Shown here in pieces: positions 33,219 through 40,303 of a DNA stretch of 41,769 bases; the first letter of the stretch is position 1, and every line of letters begins with the position of its first letter. Both the position numbers and the translations under genes were made by a program. The notes below the pieces were generated by a model, which had not been told where the DNA came from, ran no database searches, and worked only from the letters and a program-made list of their open reading frames with translations. Location of the stretch: assembly GCF_001556045.1 (NCBI RefSeq), contig NZ_LSIC01000035.1:1-41769 (forward strand), given 5' to 3'. The DNA comes from Bradyrhizobium sp. CCH5-F6 (GTDB lineage: Bacteria; Pseudomonadota; Alphaproteobacteria; Rhizobiales; Xanthobacteraceae).

Positions 33219-34052
33219 ATGACATACGCGACCGTCATGGTCAGCTTGGCGCTCAATCAGTCCAACGAGGCGCGCCTTCGGGTCGCGGGGGAGCTCGCCG
33301 AACGATTCGAGGCCGCCATCATCGGGGTCGCCGCGGCGCAGTTCGCGCCGCCGCTCTATTTCTCGGATGGCACCGAGGCGCAAGCGCTGATCGACGAGGG
33401 CGAAGCTTCGGTCAAGCAGCGGCTGGCTGGGCTGGAAGCGCAATTCCGCGAGGCCACGAAAAATCGCGGCGGACATGTGGAGTGGCGCTGCGCCATGGAT
33501 TTTCCGGCACGATTCGTCCTGGCGCAGGCGCGTTGCGCCGATATCGTCGTCAGCGGGGGGCAGAGTCCGGCCTTCTCCGATGCTTTCTCGCTCGTGAGCC
33601 CCAAGGATCTGGTGATGCAGGTCGGCCGCCCGCTTCTCGTCGTCCCCGACCGGGCAAACTGGCTCGACCTGCGCAACGTGCTGGTGGCGTGGAAGGACAC
33701 GCCGCAGGCGCGGCGGGCGGTAGCCGACGCGCTGCCGATGCTGCGCAAGGCCAGGGACGTCACCATCGTCGAGATTCCAGAGCAAGGCGACGACCGTTCG
33801 GCCGTGATGGCCGGCGTCGCCGACGTTGCCGCCTGGCTCGGCCGTCATGGCGTGACCGCGACCGCACGCGTCTCGGAGGCCCATGGACGCGAAGCCCCGG
33901 CGGCGCAATTGGAGAAAGTCGCCGGCGACGTCGGCGCCGGCCTGATCGTCGCGGGTGCCTACGGTCATTCGAGATTTCGCGAACTGATCCTCGGGGGCGT
34001 CACTCAGTATCTGGTCACACAAGCCACCCGCAGCGTGCTGCTGTCGCACTGA
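33219..34052 (+). CDS. Universal stress protein, tandem UspA domains
   Basis: A 277-residue protein with two Usp-type folds in tandem. The first, about residues 1-145, opens with ATVMVSLALNQSNEARLRVAGELAERFEA and closes with RPLLVVPD. The second, about 150-277, begins RNVLVAWKDTPQARRAVADALPML and closes with the nucleotide-binding pattern GAYGHSRFRELILGG followed by SVLL, which suggests ATP binding. Usp proteins help cells under low oxygen, starvation or other stress. Location between fixL and fixN, with a FixK-like box upstream, points to a microaerobic role. The CBS gene follows 38 bp later on the same strand. Confidence 0.9.
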   Translation: MTYATVMVSLALNQSNEARLRVAGELAERFEAAIIGVAAAQFAPPLYFSDGTEAQALIDEGEASVKQRLAGLEAQFREATKNRGGHVEWRCAMDFPARFVLAQARCADIVVSGGQSPAFSDAFSLVSPKDLVMQVGRPLLVVPDRANWLDLRNVLVAWKDTPQARRAVADALPMLRKARDVTIVEIPEQGDDRSAVMAGVADVAAWLGRHGVTATARVSEAHGREAPAAQLEKVAGDVGAGLIVAGAYGHSRFRELILGGVTQYLVTQATRSVLLSH

Positions 34053-34090
34053 GCGCCGGCCCGTCAGTATGGAAGCGAGGAGGACGCGCC

Positions 34091-34516
34091 GTGTATAGAT
34101 TTCTCGAGCAGACCGTCGACGGCTACATGACGCGCGACGTCAAGACGGTGCAGCGCGACCTCAACCTGCTTCAGCTGAGCGAAATGTTCGAGACGGACGA
34201 TTTCAACAGCTATCCGGTCGAAGACGACGGGCAAGTGGTCGGCATCGTCACCAAGTTCGACATTCTGAAGTGCTTCGCCTTCACGCCGAGCCAGATGTTG
34301 CCGCGCTACGACGATCTGATGAGCCGCAAGATCGGCGACGTCATGACGCCCGAGTTCATCTATGTCAACCCGGACACGCGGTTGACACGCGTGCTCCAGA
34401 TCATGGTCGAACACCGCATCAGGAGCATCATCGTGCTCGACGGTGCACAGAAGCTGGTCGGCATCATCGCCCGCGAGGACGTCATCGCGGCACTCAAGGC
34501 CAGCGCGGGCGACTGA
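34091..34516 (+). CDS. CBS-domain pair protein
   Basis: A 141-residue protein made almost entirely of two CBS motifs: about residues 8-60 (VDGYMTRDVKTVQRDLNLLQLSEMF, ending VVGIVTKFDILK) and about 80-135 (IGDVMTPEFIYVNPDTRLTRVLQIMVEHRIRSIIVLD, ending LVGIIAREDVIAAL). CBS pairs bind adenosyl ligands and sense energy state. The start is GTG at 34091 with GAGGAGGA upstream; the same frame is open for 900 bases before it, but there it overlaps the universal-stress gene and is a shadow. With the Usp gene it forms a small operon in front of fixNOQP, likely microaerobic. The target is unknown. Confidence 0.87.
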   Translation: MYRFLEQTVDGYMTRDVKTVQRDLNLLQLSEMFETDDFNSYPVEDDGQVVGIVTKFDILKCFAFTPSQMLPRYDDLMSRKIGDVMTPEFIYVNPDTRLTRVLQIMVEHRIRSIIVLDGAQKLVGIIAREDVIAALKASAGD

Positions 34517-34547
34517 CCCGCGTCCTTCGATTCCCGCGGTTTCCAAA

Positions 34548-34565
34548 CTCCGTGATTTCACGGAG
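34548..34565 (+). terminator. Perfect 8-bp hairpin after the CBS gene
   Basis: CTCCGTGA-TT-TCACGGAG lies 31 bp after the CBS stop. It probably ends the Usp-CBS transcript, although only a short, mixed pyrimidine tract follows. It also isolates fixNOQP from upstream reading. Confidence 0.45.
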
Positions 34566-34678
34566 GTGATTTCCTTCGTGCGATTGGCCTGCCGCCCTCT
34601 CGTGCTCTCGCACCGTGGCGAGAAGGCCTCTTAAATCCGCGCCGCGTCCGTCCACGTCGACGGGAAAACCCATCCATC

Positions 34679-34692
34679 TTGATTTCAATCAA
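34679..34692 (+). promoter_or_regulatory. FixK2 box of the fixNOQP promoter
   Basis: TTGATTTCAATCAA is a perfect symmetric FNR/FixK site, 56 bp before the fixN start codon. The spacing suits a class II activator centred near -40 and a short leader. The same sequence is, as I recall, the characterised FixK2 target before fixNOQP in Bradyrhizobium. Confidence 0.9.
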
Positions 34693-34748
34693 TTCCCCGC
34701 GGGGGTGAATGTGGTTTCTGGCGCTGTGTTCTTTCAGAGAGAATCCGC

Positions 34749-36398
34749 ATGAGCCAGCCCTCCATCTCAAAATCCATGACCGTCGGTGAAAGCGGCTTGG
34801 CTGTCGTGTTCGCAGTCACCGCCTTCCTCTGCGTGATCGCCTCGGCCAAGGCGCTCGATGCTCCCTTCGCCTTCCACGCCGCGCTGAGCGCGGCGGCAAG
34901 CGCGGCTGCGGTGTTCTTCATCGTCAACCGCTACTTCGAGCGGCCGGCGGCGCTGCCGCCGGCGGAGATCAACGGCCGCCCGAACTACAACATGGGGCCG
35001 ATCAAGTTCTCCGCCTTCATGGCGATGTTCTGGGGCATTGCCGGCTTCCTCGTCGGTCTCATCATCGCCTCGCAGCTGGCATGGCCCGCGCTGAACTTCG
35101 ATCTGCCCTGGATCAGCTTCGGCCGCCTGCGGCCGCTGCACACCTCCGCGGTGATCTTCGCCTTCGGCGGCAACGTGCTGCTCGCGACCTCCTTCTACGT
35201 CGTGCAGAAGTCCTGCCGCACGCGCCTCGCCGGCGACCTCGCGCCGTGGTTCGTCGTGCTGGGCTACAACTTTTTCATCCTGATCGCCGGCACCGGCTAT
35301 CTGCTCGGAGTGACGCAGTCGAAGGAATATGCCGAGCCCGAATGGTATGCCGACCTCTGGCTGACCATCGTCTGGGTGGTCTATCTGCTCGTCTTCGTCG
35401 CCACCCTCATCAAGCGCAAAGAGCCGCATATCTTCGTCGCGAACTGGTTCTATCTCGCCTTCATCGTGACGATCGCGGTCCTGCATCTCGGCAACAATCC
35501 GGCCCTCCCGGTCTCGGTGTTCGGCTCGAAGTCCTACGTCGCCTGGGGCGGCATTCAGGACGCCATGTTCCAGTGGTGGTACGGCCACAACGCGGTCGGC
35601 TTCTTCCTGACCGCCGGCTTCCTCGCCATCATGTACTACTTCATCCCGAAGCGCGCCGAGCGGCCGATCTATTCATACCGGCTCTCGATCATCCACTTCT
35701 GGGCGCTGATCTTCCTCTACATCTGGGCCGGCCCGCATCATCTGCACTACACGGCGCTGCCGGACTGGACGCAGACTCTGGGCATGACCTTCTCGATCAT
35801 GCTGTGGATGCCCTCCTGGGGCGGCATGATCAACGGCCTGATGACGCTGTCGGGCGCCTGGGACAAGCTGCGCACCGATCCCGTGCTGCGCATGCTCGTG
35901 GTCTCCGTCGCCTTCTACGGCATGTCGACCTTCGAAGGCCCGATGATGTCGATCAAGGTGGTCAACTCGCTCAGCCACTACACCGACTGGACCATCGGCC
36001 ACGTGCATTCCGGTGCGCTCGGCTGGGTCGGCTTCGTCTCCTTCGGCGCGCTGTACTGCCTGGTGCCGTGGGCCTGGAATCGCAAGGGGCTCTACAGCCT
36101 CAAGCTCGTCAATTGGCACTTCTGGATCGCCACGCTCGGCATCGTTCTCTACATCTCGGCGATGTGGGTGTCCGGCATCCTCCAGGGTCTGATGTGGCGC
36201 GCCTACACTTCGCTCGGCTTCCTCGAATATTCCTTCATCGAGACCGTCGAGGCGATGCACCCCTTCTACATCATCCGCGCCGCAGGCGGCGGCCTGTTCC
36301 TGATCGGCTCGCTGATCATGGCCTACAATCTCTGGATGACGGTTCGCGTCGGCGAGCAAGAAGTCCAGATGCCCGTCGCTCTTCAGCCGGCGGAATGA
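34749..36398 (+). CDS. fixN: Cytochrome cbb3 oxidase catalytic subunit I, FixN
   Basis: FixN is the haem-copper subunit of the high-affinity cbb3 oxidase, which allows respiration at the very low oxygen of nodules. The 549-residue inner-membrane protein has about twelve to fourteen hydrophobic segments. Metal ligands are at the numbers known for Bradyrhizobium FixN: low-spin haem His131 (LRPLHTSAV) and His420, high-spin haem His418 (IGHVHSG), and copper B ligands His280 (WWYGHNAV), His330 and His331 (GPHHLHY). The cbb3-type tyrosine lies in the segment after His331 as expected for the class. FixO starts 12 bp downstream, so the operon is tightly linked. Confidence 0.98.
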   Translation: MSQPSISKSMTVGESGLAVVFAVTAFLCVIASAKALDAPFAFHAALSAAASAAAVFFIVNRYFERPAALPPAEINGRPNYNMGPIKFSAFMAMFWGIAGFLVGLIIASQLAWPALNFDLPWISFGRLRPLHTSAVIFAFGGNVLLATSFYVVQKSCRTRLAGDLAPWFVVLGYNFFILIAGTGYLLGVTQSKEYAEPEWYADLWLTIVWVVYLLVFVATLIKRKEPHIFVANWFYLAFIVTIAVLHLGNNPALPVSVFGSKSYVAWGGIQDAMFQWWYGHNAVGFFLTAGFLAIMYYFIPKRAERPIYSYRLSIIHFWALIFLYIWAGPHHLHYTALPDWTQTLGMTFSIMLWMPSWGGMINGLMTLSGAWDKLRTDPVLRMLVVSVAFYGMSTFEGPMMSIKVVNSLSHYTDWTIGHVHSGALGWVGFVSFGALYCLVPWAWNRKGLYSLKLVNWHFWIATLGIVLYISAMWVSGILQGLMWRAYTSLGFLEYSFIETVEAMHPFYIIRAAGGGLFLIGSLIMAYNLWMTVRVGEQEVQMPVALQPAE

Positions 36399-36410
36399 GG
36401 AGCTCAAGCA

Positions 36411-37145
36411 ATGTCGTTCTGGACACGCCACCAAGTCTTCGAAAAGAACTCGATCATCCTGATCGTCGGCATCCTGCTGGTGATCGCGATCGGCGGTCTC
36501 GTCGAGATCACCCCGCTGTTCTACCTCAAGAGCACGATCGAGAAGGTCGACGGGGTCAGGCCCTACACGCCGCTGGAGCTCGCTGGACGCAACGTCTACG
36601 TCCGCGAGGGCTGCTATCTCTGCCACTCGCAGATGGTCCGGCCCCTGCGCGACGAGGTCGAGCGCTACGGCCACTTCTCGCTGGCCGCCGAGAGCATGTA
36701 CGATCACCCGTTCCAGTGGGGCTCCAAGCGTACCGGTCCCGATCTTGCCCGCGTCGGCGCGAAATACTCCGACGACTGGCACGTCACCCATCTGACCAAC
36801 CCGCGCGCGATCGTGCCGCAATCGGTGATGCCGGGCTATCCGTTCCTCAGCAAGACCGAGATCGACCCTGACGCGATCGCCGGCGACATGCGTACGCTAA
36901 GGACCGTCGGCGTACCCTATAGCGACGAGCAGATCGCCAACGCAGCCGCCGACTTGAAGGCCCAGGCCGATCCGGAGAATGCCGGCACCGACGCCTTCAG
37001 CAAGCGCTACGCGAAGGCCGTCGTGCGCAACTTCGACGGCAAGATCGGCACGCCGACCGAGATGGACGCGCTGGTCGCGTACCTGCAGATGCTCGGCACG
37101 CTGGTCGACTTCAAGATCTACAACGAGAAAGCCAATCTTCGCTGA
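36411..37145 (+). CDS. fixO: Cytochrome cbb3 oxidase monohaem cytochrome c subunit II, FixO
   Basis: A 244-residue membrane-anchored c-type cytochrome that passes electrons from FixP toward the FixN centre. One hydrophobic segment (about residues 14-38) anchors it; the rest lies in the periplasm. One haem site is present, CYLCH at 68-72, within [13 protein letters not shown], and the distal methionine is probably in [12 protein letters not shown]. Length and motifs agree with FixO. A ribosome site GGAGCTCAAGCA precedes the ATG, 12 bp after the fixN stop. Confidence 0.97.
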   Translation: MSFWTRHQVFEKNSIILIVGILLVIAIGGLVEITPLFYLKSTIEKVDGVRPYTPLELAGRNVYVREGCYLCHSQMVRPLRDEVERYGHFSLAAESMYDHPFQWGSKRTGPDLARVGAKYSDDWHVTHLTNPRAIVPQSVMPGYPFLSKTEIDPDAIAGDMRTLRTVGVPYSDEQIANAAADLKAQADPENAGTDAFSKRYAKAVVRNFDGKIGTPTEMDALVAYLQMLGTLVDFKIYNEKANLR

Positions 37146-37158
37146 GAAGGCATGAACG

Positions 37159-37323
37159 ATGAAAGCCATCCTGACCGTCCATAATCTTGCGTCCGATCTC
37201 GTGACGACGATCTGGACACCGGTGTTCGTAGCGATCTTTCTCGCGATCATCGCCTACGCATTCTGGCCCCGTAACAAGGCTGTGTTCGACGAAGCAGCGC
37301 ACCTGCCCTTGCGGGAGGAGTAG
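37159..37323 (+). CDS. fixQ: Cytochrome cbb3 oxidase small subunit FixQ
   Basis: A 54-residue protein, too short for simple gene finding, placed between fixO and fixP. It has one membrane segment (TTIWTPVFVAIFLAIIAYAFW, about residues 16-36) followed by a charged tail PRNKAVFDEAAHLPLREE. That is the standard form of FixQ/CcoQ, which helps assembly and stability of the cbb3 complex. The ATG at 37159 has GAAGG 11 bp upstream; a nearby ATG at 37152 lies in another frame. FixP begins six bases after its stop. Confidence 0.95.
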   Translation: MKAILTVHNLASDLVTTIWTPVFVAIFLAIIAYAFWPRNKAVFDEAAHLPLREE

Positions 37324-37329
37324 AGAACC

Positions 37330-38205
37330 ATGACCGACCATTCTAGCGACATCGATTCCGTCTCCGGCACGTCCACGACCGGCCACGAGTGGGACGGCAT
37401 CAAGGAGCTCAACACACCGCTGCCGCGCTGGTGGGTGATCACCTTCTACCTCACCATCGTCTGGTCGATCGGCTACTGGATCGTCTATCCGGCCTGGCCG
37501 CTGATCTCCAGCAACACCACCGGCGTGTTCGGCTACTCCTCGCGCGCCGACGTCGCGGTCGAGCTCGCCAACCTCGAGAAGATCCGCGGTGACAAGATGG
37601 TGGCGCTGGGCGCCGCCTCGCTCGCCGAGATCGAGAAGGATCCGGCGCTGCTGGCGCTCGCCCGCGCCAAAGGCAAGACCGTGTTCGGCGACAATTGCGC
37701 GCCGTGTCACGGCACGGGCGCCGCCGGAGCCAAGGGCTATCCGAACCTGAACGACGACGAATGGCTGTGGGGCGGCTCGCTCGACCAGATCATGCAGACC
37801 ATCCAGTTCGGCGTGCGTTCCGGCCATGCCAAGACGCGTGAGGGCCAGATGCTCGCCTTCGGCAAGGACGGCGTGCTGAAGCCGGACGAGATCGTCACCG
37901 TCGCCAATTACGTGCGGGCGCTGGCGGGTCTGCCGACCCGGGCAGGCTTCGACAAGGCCAAGGGCGAGAAGATCTACGCGGAGAACTGCGCGGCCTGTCA
38001 CGGCGATGCCGGCAAGGGCAACCCGGAACTCGGCGCGCCGAACCTCACCGACAAGATCTGGCTCTATGGTCCGGAGGAGGCCACCCTGATCGAGACCATC
38101 ACCAACGGCCGCGCCGGCGTCATGCCGGCCTGGGAAGGCCGGCTCGATCCCGCCACCATCAAGGCGATGGCGGTCTACGTCCACTCGCTCGGTGGCGGCA
38201 AATAG
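37330..38205 (+). CDS. fixP: Cytochrome cbb3 oxidase dihaem cytochrome c subunit III, FixP
   Basis: A 291-residue membrane-anchored cytochrome with two c-type haems that receives electrons from the bc1 complex or soluble cytochromes. The anchor is WWVITFYLTIVWSIGYWIVYPAW (about residues 34-56). Haem sites are CAPCH at 123-127 and CAACH at 220-224, with the axial methionines likely in GQMLAFG and GVMPAWEG. This agrees in length and layout with FixP/CcoP. GGGAGGAG lies just before the gene. It is the last gene of fixNOQP; a terminator follows at 38229. Confidence 0.97.
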   Translation: MTDHSSDIDSVSGTSTTGHEWDGIKELNTPLPRWWVITFYLTIVWSIGYWIVYPAWPLISSNTTGVFGYSSRADVAVELANLEKIRGDKMVALGAASLAEIEKDPALLALARAKGKTVFGDNCAPCHGTGAAGAKGYPNLNDDEWLWGGSLDQIMQTIQFGVRSGHAKTREGQMLAFGKDGVLKPDEIVTVANYVRALAGLPTRAGFDKAKGEKIYAENCAACHGDAGKGNPELGAPNLTDKIWLYGPEEATLIETITNGRAGVMPAWEGRLDPATIKAMAVYVHSLGGGK

Positions 38206-38228
38206 CCGGCGCGCGACAGCCGATTTCC

Positions 38229-38256
38229 AACGGGGGCGCAGAAAAACGCCCCCGTT
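38229..38256 (+). terminator. Terminator of fixNOQP, overlapping the fixG FixK box
   Basis: AACGGGGGCG-N8-CGCCCCCGTT is a perfect 10-bp stem, 23 bp after the fixP stop, followed by a short T (TTT at 38255-38257). The last stem base is also the first T of the FixK box, so the two signals share DNA. Termination efficiency is unknown. Confidence 0.75.
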
Positions 38257-38269
38257 TGCGTTGGATCAA
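38256..38269 (+). promoter_or_regulatory. FixK2 box of the fixGHIS promoter
   Basis: TTGCGTTGGATCAA matches the FixK consensus with one changed base in the left arm (TTGC for TTGA). It ends 55 bp before the fixG ATG, matching the spacing at fixN. Together with gene order this supports direct FixK2 activation of fixGHIS. Confidence 0.8.
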
Positions 38270-38324
38270 GTGACCGACGAACACCGGGTCTAGGTTTAAT
38301 CGCACCTCCTGAGAAGATTCCGCG

Positions 38325-39791
38325 ATGAACAAGACCGTCAATCCGAACGAACTGAAGCCGGCGGACGACAGCGGGCCGCTCTATGTCCCTCGCAAGAAGG
38401 TCTATCCCCAGAGCGTCTCCGGAACGTTTCGGCGGATCAAATGGGGCCTGATGGCGTTCTGCCTCGGTGTCTACTACTTGCTGCCTTTCGTGCGCTGGAA
38501 CCGCGGCCTCGGCGCTCCCGATCAGGCAGTTCTGATCGATCTTCCCAACAGCCGCTTCTACTTCTTCTTCATCGAGCTGTGGCCGCAGGAGGTCTATTAC
38601 TTCACCGGCCTGCTGATCGTGGCCGCGGTGGCCCTGTTCCTGATGAACTCCGTCGGCGGCCGGATCTGGTGCGGCTATCTCTGTCCGCAGACCGTCTGGA
38701 CCGACCTGTTCTACGCCGTCGAGCGCCTGATCGAGGGCGACCGGCGCGAGCGGATGAAGAAGGACAAATCGTCCGACCCGATGAATCTCGAGCGCATCTC
38801 CGAGATCGTGCTCAAGCATTCGATCTGGCTCATGATCGCCTGGTGGACCGGCGGCGCCTGGGTGCTCTATTTCAACGACGCGCCGACGCTGGTGAAGGAG
38901 CTCGTCACCTTCCAGGCGCCAATGATCGCCTATATCTGGATCGGCATCCTCACCGCGACGACCTACGTCCTCGCCGGCTTCATGCGCGAGCAGGTCTGCA
39001 CCTATATGTGCCCGTGGCCGCGCATTCAGGCCGCGCTCACCGACGAATGGGCGCTCAACGTCACCTATCGCTACGACCGTGGCGAGAAGCGCACGTCGGT
39101 CAAGAAGGCCGCCGAGTTGCGGGCGCTCGGCCAGACGGTCGGCGACTGCGTCGATTGCTACCAATGTGTCGCGGTCTGCCCGACCGGCATCGACATCCGC
39201 AACGGGCCGCAGCTCGAATGCATCCAGTGCGGGCTCTGCATCGACGCCTGCGACAATGTGATGACGAAGATCGGCCGGCCGAAGCGCCTGATCGGCTACG
39301 ACAACGACATCAATATTCACCGCCGCCAGGAAGGCAAGGCGCCCATCTACCGGATCGTTCGGCCCCGCACCATCGTCTACAGCGCGATCATCGTGGCCAT
39401 CGGCGGCTTCATGACGTACACGCTCGCGACCCGCAGCCTGCTCGACGTCAACGTGCTGCATGATCGCAATCCGGTCGCGGTCAAGCTCAGTGACGGCTCG
39501 ATCCGCAACGCCTACACGGTGCGCCTGCTGAACAAGAGCGGCTACGACCGCATCATCGCCATCGACGCGCACGGCCCGGCGAATGCGACCGTCCACGTCA
39601 TCGGCGTCGATTCGGTGACGCCGGATCGGCCGATGATCGTGGTCCCGCGCGATTCCACCAGCGAGCTGCGGCTGCTCGTCACCGCGCCGGCCGACAACAA
39701 TCCGGAGAAGTCGATCCCGGTCCGCTTCCACGTCACCGATATCGGGCTCGGCGAAGTCGCATCCGCCACCGACAATTTCGTTTCGCCTTGA
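38325..39791 (+). CDS. fixG: Cytochrome cbb3 oxidase accessory protein FixG (CcoG, iron-sulfur)
   Basis: A 488-residue inner-membrane protein needed for cbb3 assembly; related CcoG proteins act as cupric reductases. Hydrophobic segments are near residues 42-58, 90-110, 165-185, 200-222 and 360-382. CGYLCPQTVW (116-125) and CTYMCPWPR (225-233) are conserved cysteine motifs. A double cluster site follows, with Cys275, 278, 281, 285 and Cys299, 302, 305, 309, for two 4Fe-4S centres. The C-terminal 95 residues are an Ig-like periplasmic domain. It is the first gene of fixGHI(S), under the box at 38256, and the operon continues beyond the window. Confidence 0.97.
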   Translation: MNKTVNPNELKPADDSGPLYVPRKKVYPQSVSGTFRRIKWGLMAFCLGVYYLLPFVRWNRGLGAPDQAVLIDLPNSRFYFFFIELWPQEVYYFTGLLIVAAVALFLMNSVGGRIWCGYLCPQTVWTDLFYAVERLIEGDRRERMKKDKSSDPMNLERISEIVLKHSIWLMIAWWTGGAWVLYFNDAPTLVKELVTFQAPMIAYIWIGILTATTYVLAGFMREQVCTYMCPWPRIQAALTDEWALNVTYRYDRGEKRTSVKKAAELRALGQTVGDCVDCYQCVAVCPTGIDIRNGPQLECIQCGLCIDACDNVMTKIGRPKRLIGYDNDINIHRRQEGKAPIYRIVRPRTIVYSAIIVAIGGFMTYTLATRSLLDVNVLHDRNPVAVKLSDGSIRNAYTVRLLNKSGYDRIIAIDAHGPANATVHVIGVDSVTPDRPMIVVPRDSTSELRLLVTAPADNNPEKSIPVRFHVTDIGLGEVASATDNFVSP

Positions 39792-39807
39792 GGATCAGGA
39801 GACTGCC

Positions 39808-40293
39808 ATGGCTTCCAAGCCGCTGACCGGGACCAAGGTCTTCCTCATGCTCGTCGCCTTCTTCGGCGTCGTGATCGGCGTCAACGGGACCATGATGAAG
39901 CTCGCGATCGCGACGCTGCCCGGCACCGACGTCGACAGCCCCTATGCCGCCGGCCTCGTCTATGACCGCGAGATCTCGGCGGCGCAGGAGCAGGCCGCGC
40001 GCAAATGGAAGGTCAGCGCCCATATCGAGCGCCGCAACGACGGCGGCGCATTGGTCCAGGTCGAAGCCCGCGATGCGAGCGGCCAGCCGATCTCCGGGCT
40101 GAAATTCGACGGCCGCCTGGAGCGGCCGACCGACAAGCGCGCCGATCTCGCCGTCGAGCTCATCGAAGCCGGCATCGGGCTCTATCGCGGCAATGCCGCA
40201 TCCGTCGCGCCGGGCCAATGGGATCTCGTGATCGAGGGCGAGGCGCGGGGGGCGCGCGTTTTCCTCTCGCGCAACCGCGTGATCCTGAACTGA
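39808..40293 (+). CDS. fixH: Cytochrome cbb3 oxidase accessory protein FixH
   Basis: A 161-residue membrane-anchored protein with one N-terminal hydrophobic segment (about residues 8-30, KVFLMLVAFFGVVIGVNGTMM) and a periplasmic beta domain. FixH family proteins are required for cbb3 maturation, probably linked to copper delivery to FixN. Family landmarks seen are GVNGTMMKLAI and the DSPYAAGLVYDREISAAQEQ segment. The gene begins 16 bp after fixG with GGATCAGGAG upstream, and fixI starts ten bases after its stop. Confidence 0.95.
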   Translation: MASKPLTGTKVFLMLVAFFGVVIGVNGTMMKLAIATLPGTDVDSPYAAGLVYDREISAAQEQAARKWKVSAHIERRNDGGALVQVEARDASGQPISGLKFDGRLERPTDKRADLAVELIEAGIGLYRGNAASVAPGQWDLVIEGEARGARVFLSRNRVILN

Positions 40294-40303
40294 GGATTTT
40301 GTC

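Noticed and set aside
33197..34090. Frame joining the Usp region to the CBS protein as one 439-residue product
   Set aside because: The first 300 codons are out of frame with the genuine Usp domains and look like shadow sequence; GTG at 34091 with GAGGAGGA is the proper CBS start.
38175..39731. 518-codon minus-strand frame opposite fixG
   Set aside because: Antisense to fixG, whose cysteine motifs and length are certain.
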